A stretch of 64,000 bases of DNA from NCBI RefSeq assembly GCF_000284515.1, contig NC_017668.1, positions 1,984,001-2,048,000 on the forward strand, written 5' to 3'. Positions 42,912-52,425 of this stretch are shown piece after piece. Position 1 is the stretch's first letter, and the number at the start of each line of letters is the position of its first letter. Source of the DNA: Halobacillus halophilus DSM 2266 (GTDB lineage: Bacteria; Bacillota; Bacilli; Bacillales; Halobacillaceae). The position numbers and the translations under genes are program-made. The notes beneath the pieces are model-generated. The model ran no database searches and had not been told where the DNA came from. It saw only the letters and a list, made by a program, of their open reading frames with translations.

Positions 42912-44309
42912 ATGTCGTTGAATTTAACTCCTAAACAAATCGTAGAAAAGCTCGATCAATATATTATAGGGCAGAATAGCGCCAAAAAATCAGTTGCTAT
43001 CGCGCTTAGAAATCGATACCGTCGTATGCAGCTCACTGGTGATATCCGTGATGAGATTGTACCTAAAAATATTCTTATGATGGGCCCTACCGGAGTCGGA
43101 AAAACAGAAATTGCACGCAGACTAGCCAAATTGGTAGGAGCACCTTTTGTGAAAGTGGAAGCCACGAAGTTTACTGAAGTCGGCTATGTAGGACGCGATG
43201 TTGAATCAATGGTTCGAGATCTTGTTGAAATGGCTGTTCGAATGGTTAAAGAAGAAAAAATGGAAGAAGTCAAGGAAAGGGCAGAAGAACAAGCCAATAA
43301 GCGTCTTGTAAAACTCCTTGTTCCTTCAAGGAAGAAGCAGCAGAATAATTTTAAAAACCCGCTGGAAATGTTTTTTAATCAGGGAGATCAGCAGGAAAGT
43401 GAACCACAGCCAAACCAGGAAGAAAAAGAAATCGAAACAAAGCGAAGCCGTATTCGTCAGCAGTTGGATTTGGGTGAACTTGAAGACCGTATGGTTACTA
43501 TTGAAGTGGAAGAATCCCAATCCTCTATGTTTGACATGATGCAAGGATCAGGAATGGAACAAATGGGGATGAACATGCAGGATGCATTTAGTCAATTCAT
43601 GCCTAAAAAAACCAAAAAAAGAAAGCTCCCCGTTTCTGAAGCACGCAAAGTCCTTACTCAGGAAGAAGCAAGTAAACTGGTGGATATGGATGAGGTAGGT
43701 CAGGAAGCCGTAAACAAAGTCGAACAGTCTGGTATGATTTTTATTGATGAAATCGATAAGGTTGCTGCAAAAGGGGACAATCAGGCTAATGTTTCCCGAG
43801 AAGGTGTTCAGCGTGATATTCTTCCGATTGTAGAAGGCTCGACGATTGTGACCAAATATGGTGCCGTTTCAACGGATCACATTTTATTTATAGCTGCTGG
43901 GGCTTTCCATATGGCCAAGCCTTCTGATCTGATTCCTGAGCTGCAGGGCAGATTTCCGATTCGTGTTGAACTTAATAAGCTCAACGTAGAGGACTTCCGA
44001 AACATTTTAGTGGAACCTTCCAATGCTTTATTGAAACAATATAAGGCTTTGTTGGAAATTGAAGGTATAAAGGTTGAATTTTCTGACGATGCTATTACTA
44101 GACTCGCAGAGATTGCCCATGAAGTGAATCAGGAGACGGATAATATTGGTGCGAGACGACTTCATACCATTTTGGAGAAGTTATTAGAGGACTTGTCATT
44201 TGAAGCACCAGATGTAACGATGGAAACCATTGAAATTACGCCACAATATGTTGACAGCAAACTGTCCTCTATTGTGAAAAATAAAGATCTAAGTCGTTTT
44301 ATTTTATAG
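42912..44309 (+). CDS. hslU: ATP-dependent protease ATPase subunit HslU (ClpY)
   Basis: A 465-residue AAA+ unfoldase feeding HslV. Starts [17 protein letters not shown]; Walker [10 protein letters not shown] at about 57–65, the pore motif GYVGRDVE at about 90–97, a charged Gln/Met-rich I domain (about 110–245), and Walker [10 protein letters not shown] near 277–285. Stops 24 bases before codY. Confidence 0.97.
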   Translation: MSLNLTPKQIVEKLDQYIIGQNSAKKSVAIALRNRYRRMQLTGDIRDEIVPKNILMMGPTGVGKTEIARRLAKLVGAPFVKVEATKFTEVGYVGRDVESMVRDLVEMAVRMVKEEKMEEVKERAEEQANKRLVKLLVPSRKKQQNNFKNPLEMFFNQGDQQESEPQPNQEEKEIETKRSRIRQQLDLGELEDRMVTIEVEESQSSMFDMMQGSGMEQMGMNMQDAFSQFMPKKTKKRKLPVSEARKVLTQEEASKLVDMDEVGQEAVNKVEQSGMIFIDEIDKVAAKGDNQANVSREGVQRDILPIVEGSTIVTKYGAVSTDHILFIAAGAFHMAKPSDLIPELQGRFPIRVELNKLNVEDFRNILVEPSNALLKQYKALLEIEGIKVEFSDDAITRLAEIAHEVNQETDNIGARRLHTILEKLLEDLSFEAPDVTMETIEITPQYVDSKLSSIVKNKDLSRFIL

Positions 44310-44333
44310 ACATACTATAAGGAGGAATAACAG

Positions 44334-45113
44334 ATGAAATTATTAGACCGTGCCAGAAGAATCAACGCTATGCTTCAGAAAACTACAGGGAAATCGGTGG
44401 ATTTTAATGATATGTCCGCCACAATGAGAGATGTGATCGAAGCGAATACATTTGTATTGAGCCGTCGAGGTAAACTTCTTGGTTTTGCTATTAATCAGGA
44501 AATTGAAAATGAGCGAATGAAGACGATGCTGACTGAACGTCAATTTCCACAAGAATACACTCAGAACTTATTTAATATCCAGGAAACAACCCCTGATATT
44601 GATATCGATAGTGAATATACGGCTTTCCCTGTAGAAAACCGAGAATTGTTTGAGCAGGGTTTGACTACGATTGTTCCGATCATCGGAGGAGGACAGCGAT
44701 TAGGTACGTTAATTCTAAGTCGAATTAACCGAAGTTTTAACGACGATGATCTTCTGCTTGCTGAATATGGTGCAACCGTGGTTGGTATGGAAATCCTTCA
44801 TGAGAAAACAGAGGAGATTGAACAGGAAGCTCGCAGTAAAGCCGTTGTTCAAATGGCGATTAGTTCTTTATCCTACAGTGAATTGGAAGCAATTGAGCAC
44901 ATTTTTGAAGAACTGGAAGGAAACGAAGGTCTGCTGGTTGCCAGTAAAATAGCGGATCGCGTAGGAATTACCCGTTCGGTAATTGTCAACGCTTTACGTA
45001 AGTTAGAAAGTGCTGGTGTTATTGAGTCTCGCTCTTTAGGTATGAAAGGAACGTATATTAAAGTCTTGAACAATAACTTCCTAGTGGAGCTTCAAAAACT
45101 TCGCACAAGTTAA
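44334..45113 (+). CDS. codY: Global transcriptional regulator CodY
   Basis: A 259-residue GTP- and branched-chain-amino-acid-sensing repressor of stationary-phase, amino-acid and motility genes. N-terminal GAF domain about 1–155 ([12 protein letters not shown] start), C-terminal winged helix with [34 protein letters not shown]. Ribosome binding site AAGGAGGA. Last gene of its operon, ended by a strong terminator. Confidence 0.98.
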   Translation: MKLLDRARRINAMLQKTTGKSVDFNDMSATMRDVIEANTFVLSRRGKLLGFAINQEIENERMKTMLTERQFPQEYTQNLFNIQETTPDIDIDSEYTAFPVENRELFEQGLTTIVPIIGGGQRLGTLILSRINRSFNDDDLLLAEYGATVVGMEILHEKTEEIEQEARSKAVVQMAISSLSYSELEAIEHIFEELEGNEGLLVASKIADRVGITRSVIVNALRKLESAGVIESRSLGMKGTYIKVLNNNFLVELQKLRTS

Positions 45114-45120
45114 ATACAGA

Positions 45121-45157
45121 AAAACCGCTGCTTTTAAAAAAGCAGCGGTTTTTTTAT
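45121..45157 (+). terminator. Rho-independent terminator of codY
   Basis: AAACCGCTGCTTTT / AAAAGCAGCGGTTT stem with T7 tail. Confidence 0.92.
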
Positions 45158-45443
45158 ATTCAAAATTGGAAAAACAAGGTTTTATACCCATCTAAATCAT
45201 ATTTTTATAAAATTTATGTAAATCTAATTTATTTACCGAACGAACTGTGTAATAATGTTCATTATAATAGTATTTTCGACAAAATCCTTTAAAAACCATT
45301 GTTATAAGTTTAAAGTCCTGGTTATTTAGTTCTATTTATAGAGTGATTAAAAAAATACTGTAGTACTACATAGACAGAGGTATACATACTTTTTTACAAT
45401 TAGGTTTGTGAACCTAGAAACATGTCGAATTGAGGTGGTTAAG
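45158..45443. other. Promoter region of the flagellar operon
   Basis: About 285 AT-rich bases with no gene. A 15-base sequence at 45200–45214 resembles a CodY box. No sigma-D motif (TAAA-N15-GCCGATAT) was recognised, and no single sigma-A promoter stands out. Confidence 0.5.
45200..45214. promoter_or_regulatory. Possible CodY box
   Basis: TATTTTTATAAAATT differs from AATTTTCWGAAAATT at three positions. The surroundings are very AT-rich, so chance is possible. Confidence 0.3.
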
Positions 45444-45836
45444 CTGAAATTATTTAATGATACGTTTAACACATTAGAAAAGTCCTTAAATTATGCTTCA
45501 GAAAAGAACCGTACCATATCTAACAATATATCCAATGTGGATACTCCAGGCTACAAAGCTAAAGATGTTGTTTTTAAAGATCACTTAAACCGCGCTGAGG
45601 CTTCTCTATCAGCCAAAAAAACCAGTCACAAACATATCGATTTTCCTAATAAAGCATCCGTCTCCTACAATACAACCACAAACAATAGTACTACATATAA
45701 CCACAATGGAAATAACGTCGACATTGATAAAGAAATGAGCAGCTTGGCTCAGAACCAGATATACTATCAAGCTTTGGCTGATCGCATGAGTGGTAAGTTC
45801 AGGAGCATGGAATCTGTAATTAAAGGAGGAAATTAA
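45444..45836 (+). CDS. flgB: Flagellar basal body rod protein FlgB
   Basis: A proximal rod protein of about 130 residues. ISNNISNVDTPGYKAKDVVF (about 26–45) is the rod signature and the C-terminus forms the second coiled-coil helix. No ATG fits. The strong ribosome binding site GAGGTG at 45432–45437 lies six bases before a CTG at 45444, which gives KLFNDTFNTLEKSL and a length matching B. subtilis FlgB (129). GTG codons at 45408 and 45435 are in frame, but one has a weak site and the other overlaps the strong one. First gene of the large fla operon. Confidence 0.9.
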   Translation: MKLFNDTFNTLEKSLNYASEKNRTISNNISNVDTPGYKAKDVVFKDHLNRAEASLSAKKTSHKHIDFPNKASVSYNTTTNNSTTYNHNGNNVDIDKEMSSLAQNQIYYQALADRMSGKFRSMESVIKGGN

Positions 45837-45838
45837 CC

Positions 45839-46300
45839 ATGGGTATCTTTGATGCAATGAACACAAGTGCCAGTGGTTTGACGGCCCAGCGGCTGAGAAT
45901 GGATGTAGTTTCCTCTAATGTGGCAAATGCAAACTCCACAAGAGCTGAACTTAATGAAGAGGGAGAATGGGAGCCTTATCGTAGGAAAATGGTCGTATTT
46001 GAACCAGAGGACAAAAGTTTTAAGTCTCACCTCGAAAATGCCTCCCGACTATCAACTCAATCCGAAAGCAGTCAGGGTGTAAAAGCTTCAAAGATTGCGG
46101 AGGATGAGACACCTTTCAAACAAGTGTTTAACCCGGACCATCCCGATGCTAATTCAGAAGGGTATGTCCAGACTCCTAACGTAGATCCTTTACAGGAAAT
46201 GGTGGATATGATGAGTGCCACACGTTCTTATGAAGCTAATGTGACTTCTCTGAATGCCTCCAAAAATATGCTGATGAAAGCTCTGGAAATAGGAAGATAA
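45839..46300 (+). CDS. flgC: Flagellar basal body rod protein FlgC
   Basis: A 153-residue proximal rod protein. Starts MGIFDAMNTSASGLTAQRLRMDVVSSNVANANSTR and ends with MVDMMSATRSYEANVTSLNASKNM, the paired helices of axial proteins. AAAGGAGG ribosome binding site two bases after flgB. Confidence 0.97.
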   Translation: MGIFDAMNTSASGLTAQRLRMDVVSSNVANANSTRAELNEEGEWEPYRRKMVVFEPEDKSFKSHLENASRLSTQSESSQGVKASKIAEDETPFKQVFNPDHPDANSEGYVQTPNVDPLQEMVDMMSATRSYEANVTSLNASKNMLMKALEIGR

Positions 46301-46317
46301 CGAGAAGGAGAGATTAA

Positions 46318-46626
46318 ATGCCAGATCTAAATACTATAACGGGATTACCGTCGATCCAATCAAGTACTCCCTCAATGAACACGGTCAACTCCCCTGCAGA
46401 GGCTCAAGTCAAGTTTGCTGATCAATTGAAAAATGCAATCGATAAAGTGAATCAAACCCAGATCGAATCGGATCAGAAAACAAAAGCCCTGGCAAGCGGT
46501 GAGATTGATAACCTGCATGAAGTGATGATTACTTCAAAGAAAGCCAGTATTACGATGCAAACATCGGTAGAGGTGAGAAATAAAGTGGTAGAAGCATATA
46601 AAGAAATTATGAGAATGCAAGTGTAA
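46318..46626 (+). CDS. fliE: Flagellar hook–basal body complex protein FliE
   Basis: A 102-residue adaptor linking the MS ring to the rod. Conserved C-terminal half: FADQLKNAIDKVNQTQ and LHEVMITSKKASITMQTSVEVRNKVVEAYKEIMRMQV. GAAGGAGAG upstream of ATG 46318. Confidence 0.96.
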   Translation: MPDLNTITGLPSIQSSTPSMNTVNSPAEAQVKFADQLKNAIDKVNQTQIESDQKTKALASGEIDNLHEVMITSKKASITMQTSVEVRNKVVEAYKEIMRMQV

Positions 46627-46685
46627 TACAACTTACACAAATCGTTATAACATTCGCGGACAGCGTGCTTTTTTTGGGGGCAGTT

Positions 46686-48278
46686 ATGAAAGAAAAACTA
46701 GTACAGTACAAAAATCGTATTACTTCGTTTTGGAAAGATAGAAGCAAAGGTCAGAAAGCGGTCATACTTGGTGGTACAGGAGCTATCCTGTTAATAGCAG
46801 CCCTGGTGAGTATATTCGCATCCAGTTCAAAAATGGTTCCTCTATATAAGGATTTAACAATACAGGAAATTGGACAAATTAAAACAGAACTGGACACCAG
46901 AGGAGTCTCATATGAATTGGAAGAAAACGGTACATCGATCCTTGTGCCAGAACCTCAGGCAGAGACCCTGCTTGTAGATTTAGCTGCGGCAGGACTTCCG
47001 AGCAGCGGTTCGATAGATTATGGGTTTTTTAGTGATAATACGTCATGGGGAATGACGGATAATGAGTTTAATATGATTAAGCTTGACGCGATGCAAAGCG
47101 AGCTTGCGAACATGATGAAGGGAATCGGTGGAATTCAGGATGCAAAAGTTATGATCAACATTCCAGAGGAGGAGGTGTTTGCATCCGAGACAGAGCAAAC
47201 AGCCTCAGCTTCGATTGTACTGACTGTTCAACCTGGATATCAGATGGAGAACAGTCAAATAGCAGCACTTTATAACCTGGCTTCGAAATCCGTTCCTAAC
47301 TTGTCTAAAGATAATATCGTAATCATGGATCAAAACTTTAAGTATTTTGATTTAAATAATCCAAATTCACCTGAAAGTCAGGACGCTTATACATATCAGC
47401 AGAATGTGAAGAAAAATATTGAACGTGACATTAAGCAGGATGTCCAGCGTATGCTTGGCAGGATGATTGGTCAGCAGAAAGTGATAGCAACCGTTACAGC
47501 AGATGTTGATTTTACAAAAGAAAATCGTGTCGAAGAACTGGTAGAGCCGGTTGACCCTGACACTATGGAAGGACTGCCGGTGAGTATTGAACGGATCGAA
47601 GAAACCTACGAAGGAGGAGTGCCTGAAGGGGGAGTCCCAGGTGCAGGAGAGGAAGATGTAGCGAACTATCCTGCTGATGCAGATGGATCTAACGGGGATT
47701 ATGAAATGAACCGTGAAACGATCAATAATGAATTTAACCGCATTAAGAGAAATATTGAGGAAAGCCCTTTTAAAGTAAGGGATCTTGGAATTCAGGTAGC
47801 TATTGATAGTACTAAAGGTGCTGATGAGCAAGGGGCTGTTGAACTATTATCTGCGGAAGAGCAGCAAACCGTTGAGGAGGGTGTGCAGTCAATCCTTAAC
47901 TCAATGATTACAACATCCATTAATGAAAGTTATGGAGAAGTAAACCCGGAGGAAAAAATATCAATCGTTTTTCAAGAGTTCAGTGAACAGCCTTCCCCTC
48001 CTCAGCCATCTCCTGGAATTCCAATGTGGATGTACGCAATAGGAGCTGTTCTTGTGACTGTTATTGTGGTGCTAATCGTTTTGTTAATGAGAAGAAAAAG
48101 GCAAGAAGAAGAAGAAATTTATGAAGACACTGTAGAAGAGGAAATACGTCCTTTTGTCCCAGGGATTGAAGAAAAGGTGACCGCTTCGACTCAGCAGAGA
48201 GAACAGTTAGAAAAGATGGCAAAAGAAAAGCCGGAAGAATTTGCTAAATTATTGCGATCGTGGATCGCGGAAGAATAA
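46686..48278 (+). CDS. fliF: Flagellar MS-ring protein FliF
   Basis: A 530-residue ring protein. Membrane segments near 27–47 and about 443–465 flank a large periplasm-facing part with ring-building motifs: VPLYKDLTIQEIGQIKTELD, AKVMINIPEE and ASIVLTVQPG. The cytoplasmic tail (from about 466) holds the FliG-binding end EFAKLLRSWIAEE. Start at the ATG at 46686 with GGGGG upstream; an in-frame GTG at 46665 has no proper site. Confidence 0.96.
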   Translation: MKEKLVQYKNRITSFWKDRSKGQKAVILGGTGAILLIAALVSIFASSSKMVPLYKDLTIQEIGQIKTELDTRGVSYELEENGTSILVPEPQAETLLVDLAAAGLPSSGSIDYGFFSDNTSWGMTDNEFNMIKLDAMQSELANMMKGIGGIQDAKVMINIPEEEVFASETEQTASASIVLTVQPGYQMENSQIAALYNLASKSVPNLSKDNIVIMDQNFKYFDLNNPNSPESQDAYTYQQNVKKNIERDIKQDVQRMLGRMIGQQKVIATVTADVDFTKENRVEELVEPVDPDTMEGLPVSIERIEETYEGGVPEGGVPGAGEEDVANYPADADGSNGDYEMNRETINNEFNRIKRNIEESPFKVRDLGIQVAIDSTKGADEQGAVELLSAEEQQTVEEGVQSILNSMITTSINESYGEVNPEEKISIVFQEFSEQPSPPQPSPGIPMWMYAIGAVLVTVIVVLIVLLMRRKRQEEEEIYEDTVEEEIRPFVPGIEEKVTASTQQREQLEKMAKEKPEEFAKLLRSWIAEE

Positions 48279-48292
48279 GGGAGGGTTCTTCA

Positions 48293-49306
48293 ATGGCCTT
48301 AAAAAAGTCAGAGTTATCTGGAAAGCAGAAAGCAGCTGTCCTCTTAATCTCTTTAGGACCAGATGTAGCCGCACAGGTATACAAACACTTAAATGAAGAA
48401 GAAATAGAACAATTAACACTCGAAATATCTTCAGTTCAAAAAGTAAATTCAAAAGAGAAAGAAGAAATAGTAGAACAATTCCACCAGATTGCTCTGGCGC
48501 AGGATTATATTTCTCAAGGAGGGATTGGCTATGCCAAAACCATTCTTGAAAAAGCTTTGGGGGAAGACGAAGCATCCAACATTATCGGACGCTTGACCTC
48601 TTCTCTTCAAGTGAAGCCTTTTGATTTTGCAAGGAAAGCTGAACCATCTCAGATTTTGAATTTTATTCAGAATGAACACCCTCAAACGATTGCTCTCGTT
48701 TTATCTTATTTGGATGCAGCCCAGTCCGGCCAGATTCTTTCTGAACTTCCACAGGAGCTGCAAGCCGATGTTGCACGCAGAATTGCTACGATGGAATCGA
48801 CTTCTCCAGAAATTATCAATCAGGTGGAACAAATACTTGAAAAAAAACTTTCAGCCACAGTAACCCATGACTATACAGAAACAGGCGGTATTCAAGCAGT
48901 GGTTGAAGTGCTCAATGGAGTCGATAGAAGTACGGAACGAACAATATTAGACTCATTAGAAATTCAGGATCCCGAACTAGCCGAGGAAATTAAAAAACGC
49001 ATGTTCGTATTCGAGGATATTGTCTCACTTGATAATCGAGCCATTCAAAGAGTCATACGCGAAGTTGAAAATGAAGACCTTCGCTTATCCTTGAAAATTT
49101 CGAGTGATGAAGTTAAAAATCTAGTATTTTCCAATATGTCCCAGCGAATGGCTGAAACGTTTGAAGAAGAGATGGAAGTTATGGGACCTGTACGCTTACG
49201 TGATGTAGAAGAGGCTCAAACCAGAGTTGTGGCTACCATTAGACGTTTAGAAGATGTGGGTGAAATCGTGGTAGCGCGCGGCGGGGGTGACGACATTATT
49301 GTCTAG
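48293..49306 (+). CDS. fliG: Flagellar motor switch protein FliG
   Basis: A 337-residue switch/torque protein. N-terminal FliF-binding domain (LSGKQKAAVLLISLGPDVAA), middle EHPQTIALVLSYL motif (about 125–137), and C-terminal charged motor helix FVFEDIVSLDNRAIQRVIREV with the MVxR-like and GPVRLRDVEEAQ segments. GGGAGGG precedes ATG 48293. Confidence 0.97.
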   Translation: MALKKSELSGKQKAAVLLISLGPDVAAQVYKHLNEEEIEQLTLEISSVQKVNSKEKEEIVEQFHQIALAQDYISQGGIGYAKTILEKALGEDEASNIIGRLTSSLQVKPFDFARKAEPSQILNFIQNEHPQTIALVLSYLDAAQSGQILSELPQELQADVARRIATMESTSPEIINQVEQILEKKLSATVTHDYTETGGIQAVVEVLNGVDRSTERTILDSLEIQDPELAEEIKKRMFVFEDIVSLDNRAIQRVIREVENEDLRLSLKISSDEVKNLVFSNMSQRMAETFEEEMEVMGPVRLRDVEEAQTRVVATIRRLEDVGEIVVARGGGDDIIV

Positions 49307-50039
49307 TTTCAATCAAAGTTCACAACGTATTATTCAGATTAAGCCTGTCGAAAAGCTAACACCAGCTGTATCCGTGGAAGAAAATCTTTGCAATGAACAA
49401 GAGATTGCAGAGCAAAAAAGAGAGCAAGCTGAAAAAATTTTAGAAGAGGCATGGGAAGAAGCTTCACAACTGCTTCAGCAAGCTGAGCATAAAATCGATG
49501 CAGATAAGAAAGCCTGGCAGGAAGAAAGAGTTCAATTGGTTCAGGCCGCAGAAAAAGAAGGATACGAGGCCGGTGTAACACAGGGTTATCAGGATTACAC
49601 GGAAAAGTTGGAAGAAGCAAACCATATTATTGCGAAAGCGAACCAATCTTATCACTCGATTGTAGCATCAAGTGAAGAAACCATCGTCGAAATTGCTCTT
49701 CGTGCAGCTGAAAAAATATTAAATTGTCATTTGGAAGACCATCCAGAGTCTTTTTCGTACCTTGTTAAAAAAGTAGTTACGGAAGTTCAGGAGCAGCCTG
49801 AAGTAGCCATTTATGTGCATCCTGATCAATATAGCTATATACAGTCCCAGGCAGAAGAATTGCAGAGAATGACAAGTTTGAAAACCAACTTGTCTATCTA
49901 TGTAAAAGATGAGATGGAGCCTTTTTCATGCGTGCTTGAATCCCCTTTTGGACGTATTGATGCTGGGATAGACAGTCAGCTGAAAGAATTGAGAGAGAAA
50001 GTTTTCCGTGTGGTTCAGGAGGCGGTCCCTTATGAATAA
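49299..50039 (+). CDS. fliH: Flagellar assembly protein FliH
   Basis: A 246-residue export-ATPase regulator that binds FliI. Long charged coiled coil (about 35–130) and C-terminal domain (about 135–246) with IVEIALRAAEKIL, VAIYVHPDQYSYI and PFGRIDAGIDSQLKELRE. Overlaps the end of fliG by eight bases. Start TTG 49299 is favoured because GGGGGTGA lies at proper spacing; GTG 49287 sits on top of that site. Confidence 0.92.
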   Translation: MSSFNQSSQRIIQIKPVEKLTPAVSVEENLCNEQEIAEQKREQAEKILEEAWEEASQLLQQAEHKIDADKKAWQEERVQLVQAAEKEGYEAGVTQGYQDYTEKLEEANHIIAKANQSYHSIVASSEETIVEIALRAAEKILNCHLEDHPESFSYLVKKVVTEVQEQPEVAIYVHPDQYSYIQSQAEELQRMTSLKTNLSIYVKDEMEPFSCVLESPFGRIDAGIDSQLKELREKVFRVVQEAVPYE

Positions 50040-51339
50040 GGATACTTATTTACAAGTTATTGATCGATCAGACACCTTTAAACGCTATGGGCGCATTCAT
50101 CGGGTGGTAGGCTTGATGGTGGAGTCAAAAGGTCCGGAAGCTTCGATTGGAGATTTATGCTATATCCATTCACATTCTGACCGGAACCAGTCCATTGCTG
50201 CTGAAGTGGTTGGTTTCAATCAAGAGAATATTCTCCTTATGCCTTATAAAGAAATGCGAGATATCAGTCCTGGTAGTTTAGTAGAAGCAACAGGTGAACC
50301 CATGAAAGTTAAAGCAGGACCAGGATTGATAGGTAAGATTCTGGATGCGACAGGGCAGCCGCTGGACGGGCGTGCATTACCCAAAGGCTTAACGATGTAT
50401 CCAACAGACCAGTCTCCGCCTAATCCGTTATCAAGGCCCACTATTAAAGAACCGATTCAAGTAGGAGTCCGTGCAATTGATTCTTTGTTAACGGTTGGAA
50501 AAGGACAACGTGTAGGTATATTTGCAGGAAGTGGGGTAGGTAAAAGTACCCTTATGGGAATGATCTCAAGAAACAGCTCTGCTGATTTAAATGTTATAGC
50601 CCTCATTGGTGAGCGTGGAAGAGAAGTGAGAGAATTCATTGAAAACGATCTCGGAGAAGATGGGCTAAAACGTTCCATCGTTATAGTAGCTACATCTGAT
50701 CAGCCAGCTCTTATGAGAACTAAAGGAGCCTATACTGCTACTGCGATAAGCGAGTACTTTAGAGATCTTGGCTACAACGTCAATCTGATGATGGATTCCG
50801 TAACCCGCTTTGCCATGGCTCAGCGTGAAATCGGACTTGCGACAGGGGAGCCTCCCACGACTAAAGGTTACACACCTTCCGTATTTGCTCTCTTACCCAA
50901 GCTGCTTGAAAGAACCGGTACGAGCAGTAAAGGAACGATTACTGCTTTTTACACCGTGCTGGTTGATGGTGACGATATGAATGAACCGGTATCAGACACC
51001 GTGCGAGGGATACTTGATGGACACTTTGTACTGGATCGAAACCTAGCAGAACAAGGCCAATTTCCAGCAATAAACATATTGAGATCAATCAGCCGGGTAA
51101 TGAAGCAGATTACATCAGATGAACATAAACAATCAGCCGAACGTCTTCGTGCTTTGCTTGCGAGGTACGAGGAAAATAGTGAACTGATTCAAATAGGAGC
51201 TTATAAAAAAGGCAGCAGTAAGGATATTGATCAGGCGATTCATTATCACCCTTCCATCATTAATTTTCTGAAGCAAGGTGTACAAGAACCTTCAAGTTTT
51301 GAAGGATCACAGGATTTGCTAAAACAGTTATTTACATAG
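50032..51339 (+). CDS. fliI: Flagellum-specific ATP synthase FliI
   Basis: A 435-residue export ATPase related to F1-beta. Walker A GSGVGKST at about 162–169, ALIGERGREVREF, Walker B-like NLMMDSVTRFAMAQREIGLA, and GEPPTTKGYTPSVFALLPKLLERTG. Start ATG 50032 within the last eight bases of fliH, behind AGGAGG. Confidence 0.98.
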   Translation: MNKDTYLQVIDRSDTFKRYGRIHRVVGLMVESKGPEASIGDLCYIHSHSDRNQSIAAEVVGFNQENILLMPYKEMRDISPGSLVEATGEPMKVKAGPGLIGKILDATGQPLDGRALPKGLTMYPTDQSPPNPLSRPTIKEPIQVGVRAIDSLLTVGKGQRVGIFAGSGVGKSTLMGMISRNSSADLNVIALIGERGREVREFIENDLGEDGLKRSIVIVATSDQPALMRTKGAYTATAISEYFRDLGYNVNLMMDSVTRFAMAQREIGLATGEPPTTKGYTPSVFALLPKLLERTGTSSKGTITAFYTVLVDGDDMNEPVSDTVRGILDGHFVLDRNLAEQGQFPAINILRSISRVMKQITSDEHKQSAERLRALLARYEENSELIQIGAYKKGSSKDIDQAIHYHPSIINFLKQGVQEPSSFEGSQDLLKQLFT

Positions 51340-51352
51340 GAGTGGAAATTGT

Positions 51353-51802
51353 ATGGCTCATTTGCGTGCTTTTCATAAAATTAAGGATTTAAGGGACCGG
51401 GAGAGGACAGAGCAAGAGAAACAGCATCAATCTCGAGTCGAGACATTTGAACAGAAAGCAACCCAGCTGTATGAGGTATTGAAGGAAAAAGAAGAAGCTG
51501 AGCAATCATTCCATCAGACCCTTTCAAAAAGAACGATTCAGGCTATGACTTTTATTCAGCACCAGCAATACATAGAGCGCTTAGAGGAACGTATTGACTC
51601 GCTTCAGCCTGAAGTTCAAGACGCCCGCCAGGCCATGTACAACTCCCAGGAAAAATTAACAGACGCTTATGTAGAAGTGAAGAAATTTGAAAAGCTCATC
51701 GAACAAAAGCAGAAAAAGCATCAAAAATGGGTTAAAGATGAAGAAAATAAACAAATGGATGATTTGTCCATGAGACAATTTTTAAATTTCCAAAGTAGGT
51801 GA
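51353..51802 (+). CDS. fliJ: Flagellar export protein FliJ
   Basis: A 149-residue, almost entirely coiled-coil stalk protein of the export ATPase. It is rich in Gln, Glu and Lys, and the ending KWVKDEENKQMDDLSMRQF is typical. Position between fliI and ylxF supports the call. AGGAGTGG precedes ATG 51353. Confidence 0.9.
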   Translation: MAHLRAFHKIKDLRDRERTEQEKQHQSRVETFEQKATQLYEVLKEKEEAEQSFHQTLSKRTIQAMTFIQHQQYIERLEERIDSLQPEVQDARQAMYNSQEKLTDAYVEVKKFEKLIEQKQKKHQKWVKDEENKQMDDLSMRQFLNFQSR

Positions 51803-51806
51803 GGTC

Positions 51807-52394
51807 ATGGCAAAGAAAATAACGGATAAGCAGCAAGGCACTAAACTTCAATGGTTCTTCTTTGTAATTATTATTCCCATAGTGTTTGCCATCACCTTAG
51901 CTTGGATTGTCTTAACTCTTCTCGGTGTGAATGTAATAGAACAAGCTGACAAGTATGTAAGTAAAGTGCCAGGGATGTCTCAAAGCGCTTCTGCTCCAGA
52001 GGAAGAAAATACCAAATCAAACAACAAGGAACTTCAGACTTCTCTTGACGCCAAGAATGAAGAAATTGAGCTGCTTGAAGAAGAACTCAGCGCGAAACAG
52101 ACAGAGATTGATGAACTTGAACAAAAGGTAGTTAAATTAGAAGCTGATGTGAAATCAGCTCAAGAAGTAAAAGAAGAAAAACCTGAAAATGAGAAAGTGA
52201 TGAACATGGCTGCTTCCTTTCAGCAAATGGAGCCGGAAGAAGCGGCTCCTATTGTGGAGAACATGAGTCAAGATCTTGCTATACAGGTGCTTGAAAATGT
52301 AGCAAGCGAAGAAAGAGGATTGATTTTCGGTCAGATGAGTCCAGAAGCAGCCGCAGAAATCGCTGGTGAAATCATTAACTCATCTGAGAATTAA
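51807..52394 (+). CDS. ylxF: YlxF, MotE-like flagellar operon protein
   Basis: A 195-residue membrane protein with one transmembrane segment (about 15–40), a coiled coil (about 70–120) and a C-terminal MgtE-N-like helical domain (MAASFQQMEPEEAAPIVENM, then AIQVLENVASEERGLIFGQM). Proteins of this type at this locus resemble MotE, a periplasmic chaperone of the stator. Starts five bases after fliJ with GTGAGGT upstream. Confidence 0.88.
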   Translation: MAKKITDKQQGTKLQWFFFVIIIPIVFAITLAWIVLTLLGVNVIEQADKYVSKVPGMSQSASAPEEENTKSNNKELQTSLDAKNEEIELLEEELSAKQTEIDELEQKVVKLEADVKSAQEVKEEKPENEKVMNMAASFQQMEPEEAAPIVENMSQDLAIQVLENVASEERGLIFGQMSPEAAAEIAGEIINSSEN

Positions 52395-52425
52395 TGGCGT
52401 TTGATCTTGAAAGGAGGTGAAAACA

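Noticed and set aside
45158-45443. Sigma-D promoter for the flagellar operon
   Set aside because: TAAA is present but no GCCGATAT-like -10 follows at the right distance.
47367-47831. Minus-strand frame of 154 codons inside fliF
   Set aside because: Antisense shadow of fliF with no ribosome binding site or recognisable domain.
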